Assembly (NCBI GenBank): GCA_022510865.1
Contig: JAFLSQ010000002.1
Span: forward strand, 1 to 64,000
DNA from: Treponema sp.
GTDB lineage: Bacteria; Spirochaetota; Spirochaetia; Treponematales; Treponemataceae
DNA: 64,000 nt
Direction of reading: 5' to 3'
This document shows, one piece after another, positions 34,012 through 42,658 of the stretch. The notes beneath the pieces are model-generated. The model did no database searches and was not told the origin of the DNA. It saw only the letters and a program-made list of their open reading frames with translations. The stretch's first letter is position 1. The number at the start of each line of letters is the position of its first letter. The position numbers were made by a program, and so were the translations under genes.

Positions 34012-34631
34012 TACTGCGCGTCCTTTGCGGCGGATTTCAGGAGGGCCGCAACTTTTGGATTAAGATATGCCGCGAACATCTCCGCAAGGCTTTCCGCAGA
34101 ATAGTCGTAGTATGCCGCGCCGTTGCTCACACCAATTCTGAATCCCGCAGAGAGAGTTTTGTCCGGCTTGATTTCAAGGCCTTTCGCAATCTCGGCCTTC
34201 AGCTCAGATGTAAGTGATTTCTCAAGCTCCTTCAAATCTTTCTCGCTGAGCAGGACAGAAAGCTCAGACGCATTTGTGTTCTTTGCCCACGCCCGCACAG
34301 TCTCAGGCACAAGCTTCGCGAGCACATCCTTTGAGGCAGCCTTCGCGGTCTCCGCCTGAATCAGACCATCAAGCTCGGCAACAAGAGAATCCTTGAATGA
34401 GAGCAGCATGTTGCGTCCGGCCTGTGCGATTGCCTCCTCGCTCGCCTTCTCCATCCTCTCTGTCTCAGCCTTCGCATTCTTGATGATTTCCTCCGCCTTT
34501 TTCTGAGCGTCGGCGACAATGCTCTCGGCTTTCTTCTCGGCATCCGCCCTGACCTTCGCGGCCTCCGCCTCGGCAGTCGCAACACCGTCTTTCTTGATTT
34601 TATCAATCAGTTCCTGTAATTGTACATCCAT
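34011..34631 (-). CDS. atpE: V-type ATPase peripheral stalk subunit E
   Basis: This 206-residue subunit has a long N-terminal coiled coil rich in A, E and K (LQELIDKIKKDGVATAEAEA, AEKKAESIVADAQKKAEEII) and a C-terminal globular part (LSVLLSEKDLKELEKSLTSE, AGFRIGVSNGAAYYDYSAES). This is the pattern of V/A-ATPase subunit E, which forms the stator stalk, normally paired with a G/H subunit not seen here. It is the first gene of the operon. The 142-nt gap upstream carries an inverted repeat. Confidence 0.9.
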   Translation of the reverse strand: MDVQLQELIDKIKKDGVATAEAEAAKVRADAEKKAESIVADAQKKAEEIIKNAKAETERMEKASEEAIAQAGRNMLLSFKDSLVAELDGLIQAETAKAASKDVLAKLVPETVRAWAKNTNASELSVLLSEKDLKELEKSLTSELKAEIAKGLEIKPDKTLSAGFRIGVSNGAAYYDYSAESLAEMFAAYLNPKVAALLKSAAKDAQ

Positions 34632-34678
34632 TACAATACCTCGCTAAAATATTAACCAATGTAATATTTAATAATTCT

Positions 34679-34723
34679 AAACGATGTTATCAAATACATC
34701 AATGAAAAAAGACAACATCGTTT
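34679..34723. repeat. Inverted repeat upstream of the V-ATPase operon
   Basis: AAACGATGTT (34679-34688) and AACATCGTTT (34714-34723) are perfect 10-bp inverted arms with 25 nt between them. They lie between galM and atpE, about 48 nt before the atpE start. There is no T run after either arm, so a regulator site is more likely than a terminator. Confidence 0.5.
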
Positions 34724-34773
34724 TAAAATTTTTGAGATTTCCCGCACTTTTTTAAAAATCACCGGACACAAGC

Positions 34774-35835
34774 TTATATCTTGAACGAATACACCGTCAC
34801 AGAGCGCATTTCCTGCCCCGGCTCAAGCACGCAGGTCGGAAAATTCTCATGATTCGGAGTATCTGGGAAAGCCTGCGTCTCAAGGCAGAACGCATCATGA
34901 TTCTGATAGACAGTGCCGTTCTTGCCGACAATCCCCTTGATGAAATTCGCCGTATAAAACTGACAGCCCTCAAGGTTGGTGAAAACGCTCATCTCGCGGC
35001 CGGAAGAAGGCTCGCGCACAGTGCAGAATTCGACCAGATCACTGTCATCAAGCGGAACGGACGTGCGGATTTTCTGCGGATTATACATCTCGGTCACATA
35101 GCAGTGATCATAGCCAGGCTTCACAGAATCGATGTCCTTTCCAATCTCCTTCTCGGTCCTGAAATCAAACGGAGTGCCTGAGACATCCGTGAGATTTCCC
35201 GTCGGGATGAGTTTTGGCGAGACCTCCAGAATATGGCCGGAATTCATCCGCATTGTGTGATTTTTGATGCTGCCCTTTCCCGCAAGATTAAAATACGCAT
35301 GATTCGTTATGTTGATTGGAGTGGCGGAATCGGTTGTGGCAGTGTACCGGCAGGTGAGATTGTTCTTTTTGTCCAGCAGATAAGTCACCGTCAGATTAAG
35401 GTTGCCGGGAAAGCCCTGCTCTCCGTCAGGACTCACGCGGGAGAAAATCACGCCGGAGCAATCATCTTCTTTTACCGCAGTGCCTTTCCACATCATCTTG
35501 TCATAGCCATCAAAACCGCCGTGCAGTGTGTTCGGCCCGTCATTTTTGTCCAGAGTGTATTTTTTTCCGTTAAGGACAAATGACGCTCCGCCGATTCTGT
35601 TCGCGAATCGTCCCACAACCGAGCCGAAGCAGAATTTTGTGTTCAGATAGCCTTCCAAAGTTGAGAAGCCGAGCAGGACATCGGTTTTGGTGCCGTTTTT
35701 GTTGTCAAGGACAATGCTTGTGAGCGTCGCGCCGTAATCGGTGCAGGAGAATGACATTCTGCCGTTACTCACCGTAAAAAGACTGACTTTTGTGCCGTCA
35801 GACAGCATTCCGAATTTTCGTTTTGTAACTTTCAT
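34774..35835 (-). CDS. galM: Aldose 1-epimerase (mutarotase)
   Basis: This 353-residue enzyme interconverts the alpha and beta anomers of galactose and glucose. Family landmarks are CTDYGATLTSIVLDNKNGT, VVGRFANRIGGASFVLNGKK, NTLHGGFDGYDKMMWKG, INITNHAYFNLAGKGSIKNH (catalytic histidine in NHAYFNL), GYDHCYVTEMYN and CLETQAFPDTPNHENFP (catalytic glutamate in the ETQ motif). There is no signal peptide, so it is cytoplasmic. ATG 35835 is chosen; an in-frame TTG at 35844 sits closer to AGGAAGG and is a credible alternative. It lies downstream of the motility-linked genes, 21 nt after the SwrB-like gene, so it may be read through from them. Confidence 0.93.
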   Translation of the reverse strand: MKVTKRKFGMLSDGTKVSLFTVSNGRMSFSCTDYGATLTSIVLDNKNGTKTDVLLGFSTLEGYLNTKFCFGSVVGRFANRIGGASFVLNGKKYTLDKNDGPNTLHGGFDGYDKMMWKGTAVKEDDCSGVIFSRVSPDGEQGFPGNLNLTVTYLLDKKNNLTCRYTATTDSATPINITNHAYFNLAGKGSIKNHTMRMNSGHILEVSPKLIPTGNLTDVSGTPFDFRTEKEIGKDIDSVKPGYDHCYVTEMYNPQKIRTSVPLDDSDLVEFCTVREPSSGREMSVFTNLEGCQFYTANFIKGIVGKNGTVYQNHDAFCLETQAFPDTPNHENFPTCVLEPGQEMRSVTVYSFKI

Positions 35836-35856
35836 TTTCTTCAAAGCCTTCCTGAA

Positions 35857-36519
35857 TTATTTGAGCATATCTATTATAAACTGAACTTCCGATATAGAAC
35901 AAGACAATTCCGCCGCAATCTCCTCAACCTGATAGCCCTGCAAATACATTTTCTCCACTTTCCTGCCAAGATTTTTCGCGGATTTTCCCGCCTGGCCGGA
36001 CGGCATATCCTCGTAAAGTTTTGTGACAATCACAGGAACCTGCTTGTACGCCGCCCCGTCATCGCGGACGCTGACCTCGTCATCATCAAAAAGATTCTGC
36101 TGACTGCTCGCCACATAGACCGCATCAGGATTAACATACGGATTCGGTCTTTGAGATGCTTGAATTCCTGCAAGGCCGTCATTGTGCGCGTAAACCGCCT
36201 GCATTCCGTTTTTTTTCGCCACGGAATCCGCCTCTTTGATTGCGCTGCGCAGAAGGTCATACGCCTGATGGAAATCAGACGCATTTTTCTCGCATTTTTT
36301 GTCAAGCTCGTTAATCAGGGCTTTAATCCGCCTTGAATTCTCGTTCACAAGCTCAATATCGCGGTTGGCGTTGCTGTTTATGTCCTTGATAATCCTGTTC
36401 ATCTGCGCCCTTGTCTTCTCGATGATTCCGTCGGTGGAGAAAAGCCGCTTGAACCTCACAAGTATAAAAATCAAAAGGATTATATTGATGACAGACAGGA
36501 CAATCGACAGTTCGAGCAT
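35857..36519 (-). CDS. SwrB/DUF6115-like membrane-anchored helix-turn-helix protein
   Basis: This 220-residue protein has an N-terminal membrane helix (LELSIVLSVINIILLIFILV), a charged helical middle (QMNRIIKDINSNANRDIELV, LIKALINELDKKCEKNASDF-like), a polar linker, and a C-terminal helix-turn-helix of about 40 residues (YLQGYQVEEIAAELSCSISE, VQFIIDML). This is the architecture of SwrB of Bacillus subtilis, which activates the flagellar export gate and is encoded just downstream of the sigma-28 gene; the same position holds here. Direct homology is not proven. The C-terminal motif suggests binding to protein or DNA. Confidence 0.6.
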   Translation of the reverse strand: MLELSIVLSVINIILLIFILVRFKRLFSTDGIIEKTRAQMNRIIKDINSNANRDIELVNENSRRIKALINELDKKCEKNASDFHQAYDLLRSAIKEADSVAKKNGMQAVYAHNDGLAGIQASQRPNPYVNPDAVYVASSQQNLFDDDEVSVRDDGAAYKQVPVIVTKLYEDMPSGQAGKSAKNLGRKVEKMYLQGYQVEEIAAELSCSISEVQFIIDMLK

Positions 36520-36522
36520 CTC

Positions 36523-36852
36523 TTACCTCGTGATATCTATGATTGTCCCCAAATGCGAGTAGCGTGATTTATGCGGTGCCTGCTCGTGCGTTCCGGGCGT
36601 CACATCATCCCGCTTTTTTTTCTGACCGCCGGCAAAAGACGATGAGCCTGAGCCGTTCTGGTTCACCTCATTCGCGTCCGCCTTCTCGTTCGATGCCTCC
36701 TGCACCCTCTCCGTGTTCTCTATATTTTTCTGGATGTTGGACTGCTGCTGCATCGCCTCAGTGAGCTGCGCCTGCTGAGTGCCTGACATCGCCTTTGAGA
36801 CATTTGACAGCTGCGAGTACATCGTCTGGAGGTCAATCGGTTGTATAGCCAT
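36523..36852 (-). CDS. Hypothetical protein of the fapA-swrB-like segment
   Basis: This 109-residue polar protein is predicted to be helical and disordered (MAIQPIDLQTMYSQLSNVSK, QQAQLTEAMQQQSNIQKNIE), ending in a charged tail. It has no membrane segment or motif I know. The frame overlaps the end of fapA by 20 nt and stops 3 nt before the SwrB-like gene. A similar small gene is present at this place in treponemal genomes as far as I recall. It may be an accessory factor of flagellar or cell-envelope regulation. Confidence 0.6.
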   Translation of the reverse strand: MAIQPIDLQTMYSQLSNVSKAMSGTQQAQLTEAMQQQSNIQKNIENTERVQEASNEKADANEVNQNGSGSSSFAGGQKKKRDDVTPGTHEQAPHKSRYSHLGTIIDITR

Positions 36853-38800
36853 CCGGCTCCTCCAAATTCAAAGATGGAGGCTCATACGGCCCGCGTTTGC
36901 TGAAACTCTTCTCGTAATAAAAAGTCACGCCCGGACTGTCAATCTTAACCTCGTCAAGCACATCGCGGACATAGACTTTCACGCCGGCATACACACTGCT
37001 CTCAACCTTGACCTTGCCGACAGCCTTCAAATCCCTAAGATGCGATTGTATTGAGTTGATTTCCTTGGTCATCTCCTCAAGCTCGGTGCTGATTTGGGCG
37101 CAGCGCTCTTTCAGGCTCTGAAGTTTCTCCTCTTTTTCCTGCGGCAGCTTTTTCCTGAGTTTCTTCTGCTGCTCCAAAGTCTGGATGTCAAGGTCGCAGT
37201 TCTCGTACTCCTTGGTGCTCTTTGCCTGCATGGTCTGCAATTCCTCAAGACGCTTCTTGGCGCGCGGGTCAATTCCCACCTCAAGGATTGTCTCAGTTCC
37301 GCCGCCCGGAGAGCCGACCTTTTTCGCGCAAATCTCCTCGGTCGCAAGAAGATGCCCGCCGATAATCTGCGCCTTCTTTCCGCGCACAACGATATTTTTC
37401 ATCGCGGTAATATTTGAATTCACGATGCTGTCATAGACGATGACGTTCTCCTCAACCTCAACCGTCGTGTCATTTATGAATTTAGCCCACAGCGATTTTC
37501 CGGCCTTCACCACGCCCTCGCCTTTTCCGAAAATTCCCTGGCGCACGATGATGTTGCCTGTGGCCTCAAGCCGTGATTTATCAACAATTCCGTTGACCTC
37601 AATGTTCGTGGCCTCAACCTTGTAGCCTTCCTCAACGGAGCCTTTTATGATTACAGTGCCCACAAACTTGATGTCACCGGTCTTGACGTTAACGGCATCA
37701 AGATATTTGACAGGATGGACGGACACCTTGCCGTTCACCAGCATGACCTCTCCGTCAATCTCCGCTTTGATTGTCACGCCGTCAGTGTCAAGCTTGACGT
37801 TCGCCCCCAGCTGAATCTGAATATCCTTGCCGTTCTTCGCCTCAAGATAACGCCCGAACAGGGTCTTTCCGCCCTTTCCTCGCTCAGCGGGAATTTTCTG
37901 GGCAAGCGGCTGCTCCGCAATGACATTCTGAATCTGATTCTGCTCCTTGTAGTTAATCTGCCCGGTCTCAGAAATCTTCGGCTTGAGTTTCTTGGGGTCT
38001 GTCTCAAAATTATACTGGATGTACGCGTCATGGCCGTCAACAGGCTGAATCGCGGCCGCAACCTCAAACGGCTCATTATAGACAGGATGATCAACAAACG
38101 CGGTGATTTTCTCATCGTCATAGCACGCCTCAACGACTCCCTGCGAATTAAGCGCGCGCCGAATCATCTCTTTTGAGGCCTCCGAGCCGCTGCCACTTGG
38201 CGGAGAGACCACAATGCAGCCGACCATCTCATCTTTGGAGACCTCAACGCCAATGACGACATCACCGGCAGAAGAATGCTTGTACTGCCCTACCGTCACA
38301 TATTGATTCTCTGTGCCCTGCTTTACAAGCCGCTTAATCAAATCCTCATCATATTCTATGGTGTCCTCACGCTTGACCTCCGCAAGAACATCCCTCAGCT
38401 CAATCTCAAGCCCGTTCCCGACCGGCAGGATGACTTTAAGCGCGATATCCGACTTGAAATGGCGGACATAGAACATTCCGTCCCTGTTCTGATTGATTAC
38501 CGCATCCTCGCTGTCAATATCATCAAAAAGTCCGTCCGATGCAAGGTTCGAGCTGCGTTTGACCGTCGCAGGATCCTGATAAATTCTCAGCCTCCAGTGC
38601 TTTTTCCCAAGCCCAAGAAATCCGTCGCTGCCTTTCTCAATAATCTCATACTGCAAATTCGCGATTTTGGTGTCAAGCTGAACTGAGGCATCGGCAAGAG
38701 CCTCGTCAATCGTGTCTGCATTGACCTCAACGGAACGAAGTTCCTTGTCCACCGCGAGAAGCGCTCTTATATCCTGACGAACTTTATCAAGCGTGACCAT
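36833..38800 (-). CDS. fapA: FapA-family (DUF342) protein
   Basis: This 655-residue cytoplasmic protein begins with a Jag-N-like domain (residues about 1-70, VTLDKVRQDIRALLAVDKEL, DGFLGLGKKHWRLRIY). Residues about 250-500 form a long beta-solenoid typical of FapA/DUF342 (VKYLDAVNVKTGDIKFVGTV, VEATNIEVNGIVDKSRLEAT, GGHLLATEEICAKKVGS). A coiled coil follows (residues about 525-605, RLEELQTMQAKSTKEYENCD). FapA homologues affect cell envelope or flagellar placement; function is unsettled. The gene starts 4 nt after the sigma-28 gene, matching the T. pallidum arrangement. Confidence 0.82.
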   Translation of the reverse strand: MVTLDKVRQDIRALLAVDKELRSVEVNADTIDEALADASVQLDTKIANLQYEIIEKGSDGFLGLGKKHWRLRIYQDPATVKRSSNLASDGLFDDIDSEDAVINQNRDGMFYVRHFKSDIALKVILPVGNGLEIELRDVLAEVKREDTIEYDEDLIKRLVKQGTENQYVTVGQYKHSSAGDVVIGVEVSKDEMVGCIVVSPPSGSGSEASKEMIRRALNSQGVVEACYDDEKITAFVDHPVYNEPFEVAAAIQPVDGHDAYIQYNFETDPKKLKPKISETGQINYKEQNQIQNVIAEQPLAQKIPAERGKGGKTLFGRYLEAKNGKDIQIQLGANVKLDTDGVTIKAEIDGEVMLVNGKVSVHPVKYLDAVNVKTGDIKFVGTVIIKGSVEEGYKVEATNIEVNGIVDKSRLEATGNIIVRQGIFGKGEGVVKAGKSLWAKFINDTTVEVEENVIVYDSIVNSNITAMKNIVVRGKKAQIIGGHLLATEEICAKKVGSPGGGTETILEVGIDPRAKKRLEELQTMQAKSTKEYENCDLDIQTLEQQKKLRKKLPQEKEEKLQSLKERCAQISTELEEMTKEINSIQSHLRDLKAVGKVKVESSVYAGVKVYVRDVLDEVKIDSPGVTFYYEKSFSKRGPYEPPSLNLEEPDGYTTD

Positions 38801-38804
38801 TTAA

Positions 38805-39587
38805 TCAGATTATACCTTTGCGTAAATTTGTAAGCTTTGCCCTAAGACGCAGATTCGCCTTCGTATGAAGCTGAGAAATCCGCGACTCGCTCACCTCAAG
38901 CACCTCGCCAATCTCCCTGAAAGTAAGGTCCTCGTGATAGCACAGGACGATGACCATCCTCTCTTTTTCTGGAAGCTCGCTGATAGCCTGCGCTATCACT
39001 TTTTTTATCTCCTCGCGCTCGGCGATTACATCGGGATTGAGGCTGGAAGGCGACTCAATATTGTTCCCGATTGACATATTGTCGTTGTCATCGCCCGCAT
39101 ACCAGACATCGTTCAGCGAGAGGACGCTTGTGCCGGAGACTTTCATCACAGTGCGATGATACTCGTCCTCGGTCATGTTCAGAGAGCCTGCGATTTCTGA
39201 GTCCGTCGCGGTACGCCCGAGCCGTGATTCCAGCGAGACAATCGCATCCTCAATTTCCCGGGATTTCTGGCGGACTGAGCGCGGAACCCAGTCAATCTGC
39301 CTCAGCTCATCAAAAATCGCGCCGCGGATTCTTGTGACCGCGTAAGTCTTGAATTTTACGCCCTTGTCCGGGTCATACTTGTTGATTGCGTCAAGCAGAC
39401 CGAACTGACCGTAACCCACCAAATCATCAAATTCAACCGAATTCGGAAGCCCGACCGCGACTTTTCCGGCCACATATTTCACAAGAGGCATATACTGCCT
39501 GATAAATTTATCTCTCAGGGCAGGAGATTTCGTTTTCTTGAATTCTTCCCAAAGGTCGTCTTCTTCTTTCTCATCGTTAATCGGCAT
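38805..39587 (-). CDS. fliA: Flagellar sigma factor sigma-28 (FliA/WhiG)
   Basis: This 260-residue sigma factor has regions 2, 3 and 4. Region 2: LRDKFIRQYMPLVKYVAGKV, FDDLVGYGQFGLLDAINKYD and KGVKFKTYAVTRIRGAIFDE. Region 3: WVPRSVRQKSREIEDAIVSL. Region 4: ISELPEKERMVIVLCYHEDL and FREIGEVLEVSESRISQLHT. This is the FliA/WhiG type. It directs late flagellar promoters with TAAA-N15-GCCGATAA, such as the candidate at 17890-17916. It sits in the motility operon behind the flhG segment. Confidence 0.95.
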   Translation of the reverse strand: MPINDEKEEDDLWEEFKKTKSPALRDKFIRQYMPLVKYVAGKVAVGLPNSVEFDDLVGYGQFGLLDAINKYDPDKGVKFKTYAVTRIRGAIFDELRQIDWVPRSVRQKSREIEDAIVSLESRLGRTATDSEIAGSLNMTEDEYHRTVMKVSGTSVLSLNDVWYAGDDNDNMSIGNNIESPSSLNPDVIAEREEIKKVIAQAISELPEKERMVIVLCYHEDLTFREIGEVLEVSESRISQLHTKANLRLRAKLTNLRKGII

Positions 39588-39600
39588 CTAATCAATCCTC

Positions 39601-40395
39601 TTACATAGAATTCTCATCTGCTAAAACAGTGCTGATTGCTTTCGCTATCAGCCCCGCATCCTGCACCCCAGCTCCCTGCTCAGGTTTTCTGGAAGTATAT
39701 GACACACCCACGTCCGAATCATTGTCCGCGGCGACTTCGCTGTCCTCTGCCGCGGAAGGCTCCGCATTCCCGAACGCAAAATCGCTCATATCAGGAAGAG
39801 TGTCGATTTTCTCCTGCGCCGCCGCGCTCTCATGGCGATTATCTCTGCCTGTCTCCGGCGCGGAACTGGTCAAAGCCGGAATTCCCTGCGGAACAAATTC
39901 AGGCTTCTTATCATCAGCCGCAGAGTCTGACGGCTCGTCGGAAGCGGGCATCTGAGTTACGTTCGGCACGCTCATCGCAGGAGATGCCGGCTCCGCCGCG
40001 GAAGGCTCCGTGACAGATGCCGCAGAGCCTCTCACATCAGTATCATTCAGCATCTGGCGGTTCTCGCCCACGGCGAAACGGTTCTCGCTCTCACCGGGAG
40101 AAATATCCTCATCCTGAATCACAATGTCAACCAGCTGCCCTTTTTTAGGCGCAGCCGCGCTCCCGGCCGGAGAAGCAACCGGCGTTAAATCCGAAGACAA
40201 ATCCCCGTCGGAATCCGAAAGGAAGATTTTATAAACCACTTTTATGCCAAAACCAAGCGCACCGAAAATCACCGCAAAAAGCAGAGCCATCAGAAGCTTG
40301 TGCAAAAAAGATGAGTGAGGGGAAAAAAGACTTGACACAAACGACAATACAAATCCGAAAACAGCAAAGCCGGAAATAAACTTCATATCTTTCAT
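39601..40395 (-). CDS. Motility-operon membrane protein with acidic cytoplasmic tail
   Basis: This 264-residue protein has two N-terminal hydrophobic helices (FISGFAVFGFVLSFVSSLFS, LLMALLFAVIFGALGFGIKV) and then a long polar, A/S/P/E-rich region with no fold I recognise (VTEPSAAEPASPAMSVPNVT). It lies between flhG and the sigma-28 gene, the place of an unnamed treponemal protein. Start ATG 40395 has a weak ribosome site; an 8-codon frame with a strong GGGAGG lies just upstream. Function unknown. Confidence 0.65.
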   Translation of the reverse strand: MKDMKFISGFAVFGFVLSFVSSLFSPHSSFLHKLLMALLFAVIFGALGFGIKVVYKIFLSDSDGDLSSDLTPVASPAGSAAAPKKGQLVDIVIQDEDISPGESENRFAVGENRQMLNDTDVRGSAASVTEPSAAEPASPAMSVPNVTQMPASDEPSDSAADDKKPEFVPQGIPALTSSAPETGRDNRHESAAAQEKIDTLPDMSDFAFGNAEPSAAEDSEVAADNDSDVGVSYTSRKPEQGAGVQDAGLIAKAISTVLADENSM

Positions 40396-40484
40396 TCGCG
40401 CTTTGTCACATCAATCTGACACCAGATTATGCATCATTCCTCCCACAAATTTATAAAAACCCTCCGTAATTATACAACACAAAC

Positions 40485-40515
40485 AAAAAAAAATACAGAA
40501 ATATCTGATTATCTG
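40485..40515 (-). terminator. Weak terminator after flhG
   Basis: The minus strand reads CAGATAATCAGATATTTCTG, an imperfect hairpin overlapping the flhG stop, then a run of nine T residues. A TATAAT hexamer follows at 40474-40469. Together they suggest a break where the fliA segment gets its own transcript. Confidence 0.35.
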
Positions 40516-41405
40516 CCGCTTTTTTTTCCTAAAAACTTTTTCAGGAAGTTCGACACGCCCTCGTTGTATTCAGGCTCGGTTTTCTCTATGCGCCCCACGA
40601 TGTGCCTAAGATATGCGGCGGGCTTTGACGTAGGGTTCACGATTATGAACGGCTTCTGGCGGATTACCGCGGCCTGAACCAGCGGGTCCTCCGGAATGCA
40701 GCCAAGATACTCGACTTTATAGCTCAGAAACTGCCCGACAATCGTTATGATTCGCTCCGCAATCCTTTTTCCCTCGTCCGGGGAATGAACGCGGTTCACA
40801 ATCAGCTTTATGTCCACAGTGCGGTCAACAATCTCTGTCGTTATGATTTTTATGATTCCGTATGCGTCCGTGATTGCCGTAGGCTCGGGGGTGGTGACCA
40901 CAAAAACCTCATCCGCAGCGGCCACAAATTGCAGGACATTGTTTGCGATTCCCGCTCCCGTGTCTATGATGATTATATCGGCGTTCCCCAGAGTGGAGAA
41001 CTGGTTCGCAAAATACTCAAGCTCCTCCACGCTCAGGTTCGCGATTTTTGAGAAACCGTTCGCGCCCGCCACGAATTTTATGCCGAATTCCGTGTCATTG
41101 ATGATTTCCTTCATCGTCTTTTTCTTATTGATGACGTGCATAAGGTTGTACTGCGGGACAATGTTCAGGAGGACGTTCACGTTCGCCATCCCAAGGTCTC
41201 CGTCTATCAGAATGACTTTCTTGCCAAGCTGCGCATACGCGATTGACATATTCACGGCAAAATTCGTTTTCCCGACTCCGCCTTTTCCGCTTGTGACCGC
41301 TATAATCCGTGTATTATGATCTCTGTGCGCCAGTTTCGTTTTCTGTTCCTGGGCAACTGTGGCCTCTGCCATCAACTCTCTCAATCCTTCTGCCTGTTCT
41401 TCCAT
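40509..41405 (-). CDS. flhG: FlhG/YlxH MinD-like flagellar number regulator
   Basis: This 298-residue ParA/MinD-type ATPase has the deviant Walker A ITSGKGGVGKTNFAVNMSIA-type sequence (AVTSGKGGVGKTNFAVN, residues about 35-50), VILIDGDLGMANVNVLLNIV and DIIIIDTGAGIANNVLQFVA. The N-terminal helix EEQAEGLRELM carries the DQAxxLR-like motif by which FlhG stimulates FlhF GTPase. It works with FlhF to set the site and number of periplasmic flagella. It starts 6 nt after flhF. Confidence 0.93.
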   Translation of the reverse strand: MEEQAEGLRELMAEATVAQEQKTKLAHRDHNTRIIAVTSGKGGVGKTNFAVNMSIAYAQLGKKVILIDGDLGMANVNVLLNIVPQYNLMHVINKKKTMKEIINDTEFGIKFVAGANGFSKIANLSVEELEYFANQFSTLGNADIIIIDTGAGIANNVLQFVAAADEVFVVTTPEPTAITDAYGIIKIITTEIVDRTVDIKLIVNRVHSPDEGKRIAERIITIVGQFLSYKVEYLGCIPEDPLVQAAVIRQKPFIIVNPTSKPAAYLRHIVGRIEKTEPEYNEGVSNFLKKFLGKKSGR

Positions 41406-41411
41406 AAGTCT

Positions 41412-42653
41412 TTATTCTCCAAATTTATCTTCGACATGAACCCTGTCAATCTTAAATCCTTCAAGCCGTTTCAGAAAATCCACGACATTCGCCCTTGTAA
41501 TATCACGGGATGCCATCTGACCGTGCGTGAAATATGAGACAGTCTTGTGCCTCTCGCTCAGCACGCTGATTACATTCCCGATTTGCCCGGACTCATCGCA
41601 TTTTGTGACTATGACAGATTTGTAGCCGAACGGCTCGTAATTCTGCATGATGTTCAATAAATCCCGCGCTTTTGTTGATGCGGTAATGGCAAGATAGACA
41701 TCGGGATTCATGCCCGGCACATCCAGAAGCATTTTGATTTTCGCAAGATGCTCCGCGTCATTCGGACTGAAACCGCTTGTGTCGATGAAAATGGCGTCCA
41801 TGCTCGCGCTGTTCCCATCATACAGTTTTTTCAAATCCTCAGTTTTCTCCGCCTTCAAAACGCTGTATGAGAGCACATCCCCCCAACGCTCAAGCTGCTC
41901 CTTCGCGCCAACTTTCATTGAGTCAGTCGTGATGAAACAGAAAGCGGGCTTTCGCTCGTGATTCTCCTCCACAAATGCCTTGTATGACATTGCCGCAAGC
42001 TTCACAAGGGTGGTCGTCTTGCCGACTCCCGTAGGCCCCACAATGATGTACACGTGCGGCGGCCTGTGCACAGCCTCTTTCTCAACCACAATCGTCTCGC
42101 CAATCCAGTCAACCACACGCCGCTCGACAAGATTAAAATCCTCCAGGTCTTTGATTGAGAAAGTGTCCCGGATTTTATCCTCAATCATATTGATGAAAGA
42201 ATACGTGAACTCATTCTGATCCAGAAGCTCCGAGATTTTTTTGATTGACTCGTGCTTCTCCTGCGAGCCAACTGCAATCGCCTGCAATTTTGAATTCATC
42301 TCTTTTGTGAGCGCGTCCAGTTTTGATGAGACCTGCTGGTTTATCTGGGAAATCTGGGTCGTCATCAGAACCGCGCTCTGATTCTGAAGGATTCCCTCGC
42401 GGTTTTTCGCAAGCCTCTGCGCCTCAGCGTCATCATCATAGGATTTTGAGTCCGGGGAATATGCGTTCGGATGGAACGTCACATAAGTCACCTCGGTGAG
42501 ATCTTTTTTTCCCATCCCTAAAAATCCGCTTTTCTGCACAATCTGCTTGTCAACAATCCGGAAATCTTTTCCGAAAGTCCTGAACAGCTTATCCTTGCAG
42601 TCATCCAGAGATTTTCCAGTGATTTTCAGTTTCTTATCGTAATCAAAGCCCAT
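41412..42653 (-). CDS. flhF: Flagellar SRP-like GTPase FlhF
   Basis: This 413-residue GTPase has an N-terminal B domain (residues about 1-80), a helical middle (LVERRVVDWIGETIVVEKEA) and an SRP-type G domain: VYIIVGPTGVGKTTTLVKLA (G1, residues about 210), DAIFIDTSGFSPNDAEHLAK (G3 region) and VIVTKCDESGQIGNVISVLS (G4/G5 region). It selects the membrane site for flagellar assembly. The start lies 5 nt after flhA. Confidence 0.95.
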   Translation of the reverse strand: MGFDYDKKLKITGKSLDDCKDKLFRTFGKDFRIVDKQIVQKSGFLGMGKKDLTEVTYVTFHPNAYSPDSKSYDDDAEAQRLAKNREGILQNQSAVLMTTQISQINQQVSSKLDALTKEMNSKLQAIAVGSQEKHESIKKISELLDQNEFTYSFINMIEDKIRDTFSIKDLEDFNLVERRVVDWIGETIVVEKEAVHRPPHVYIIVGPTGVGKTTTLVKLAAMSYKAFVEENHERKPAFCFITTDSMKVGAKEQLERWGDVLSYSVLKAEKTEDLKKLYDGNSASMDAIFIDTSGFSPNDAEHLAKIKMLLDVPGMNPDVYLAITASTKARDLLNIMQNYEPFGYKSVIVTKCDESGQIGNVISVLSERHKTVSYFTHGQMASRDITRANVVDFLKRLEGFKIDRVHVEDKFGE

Positions 42654-42658
42654 GTTCT

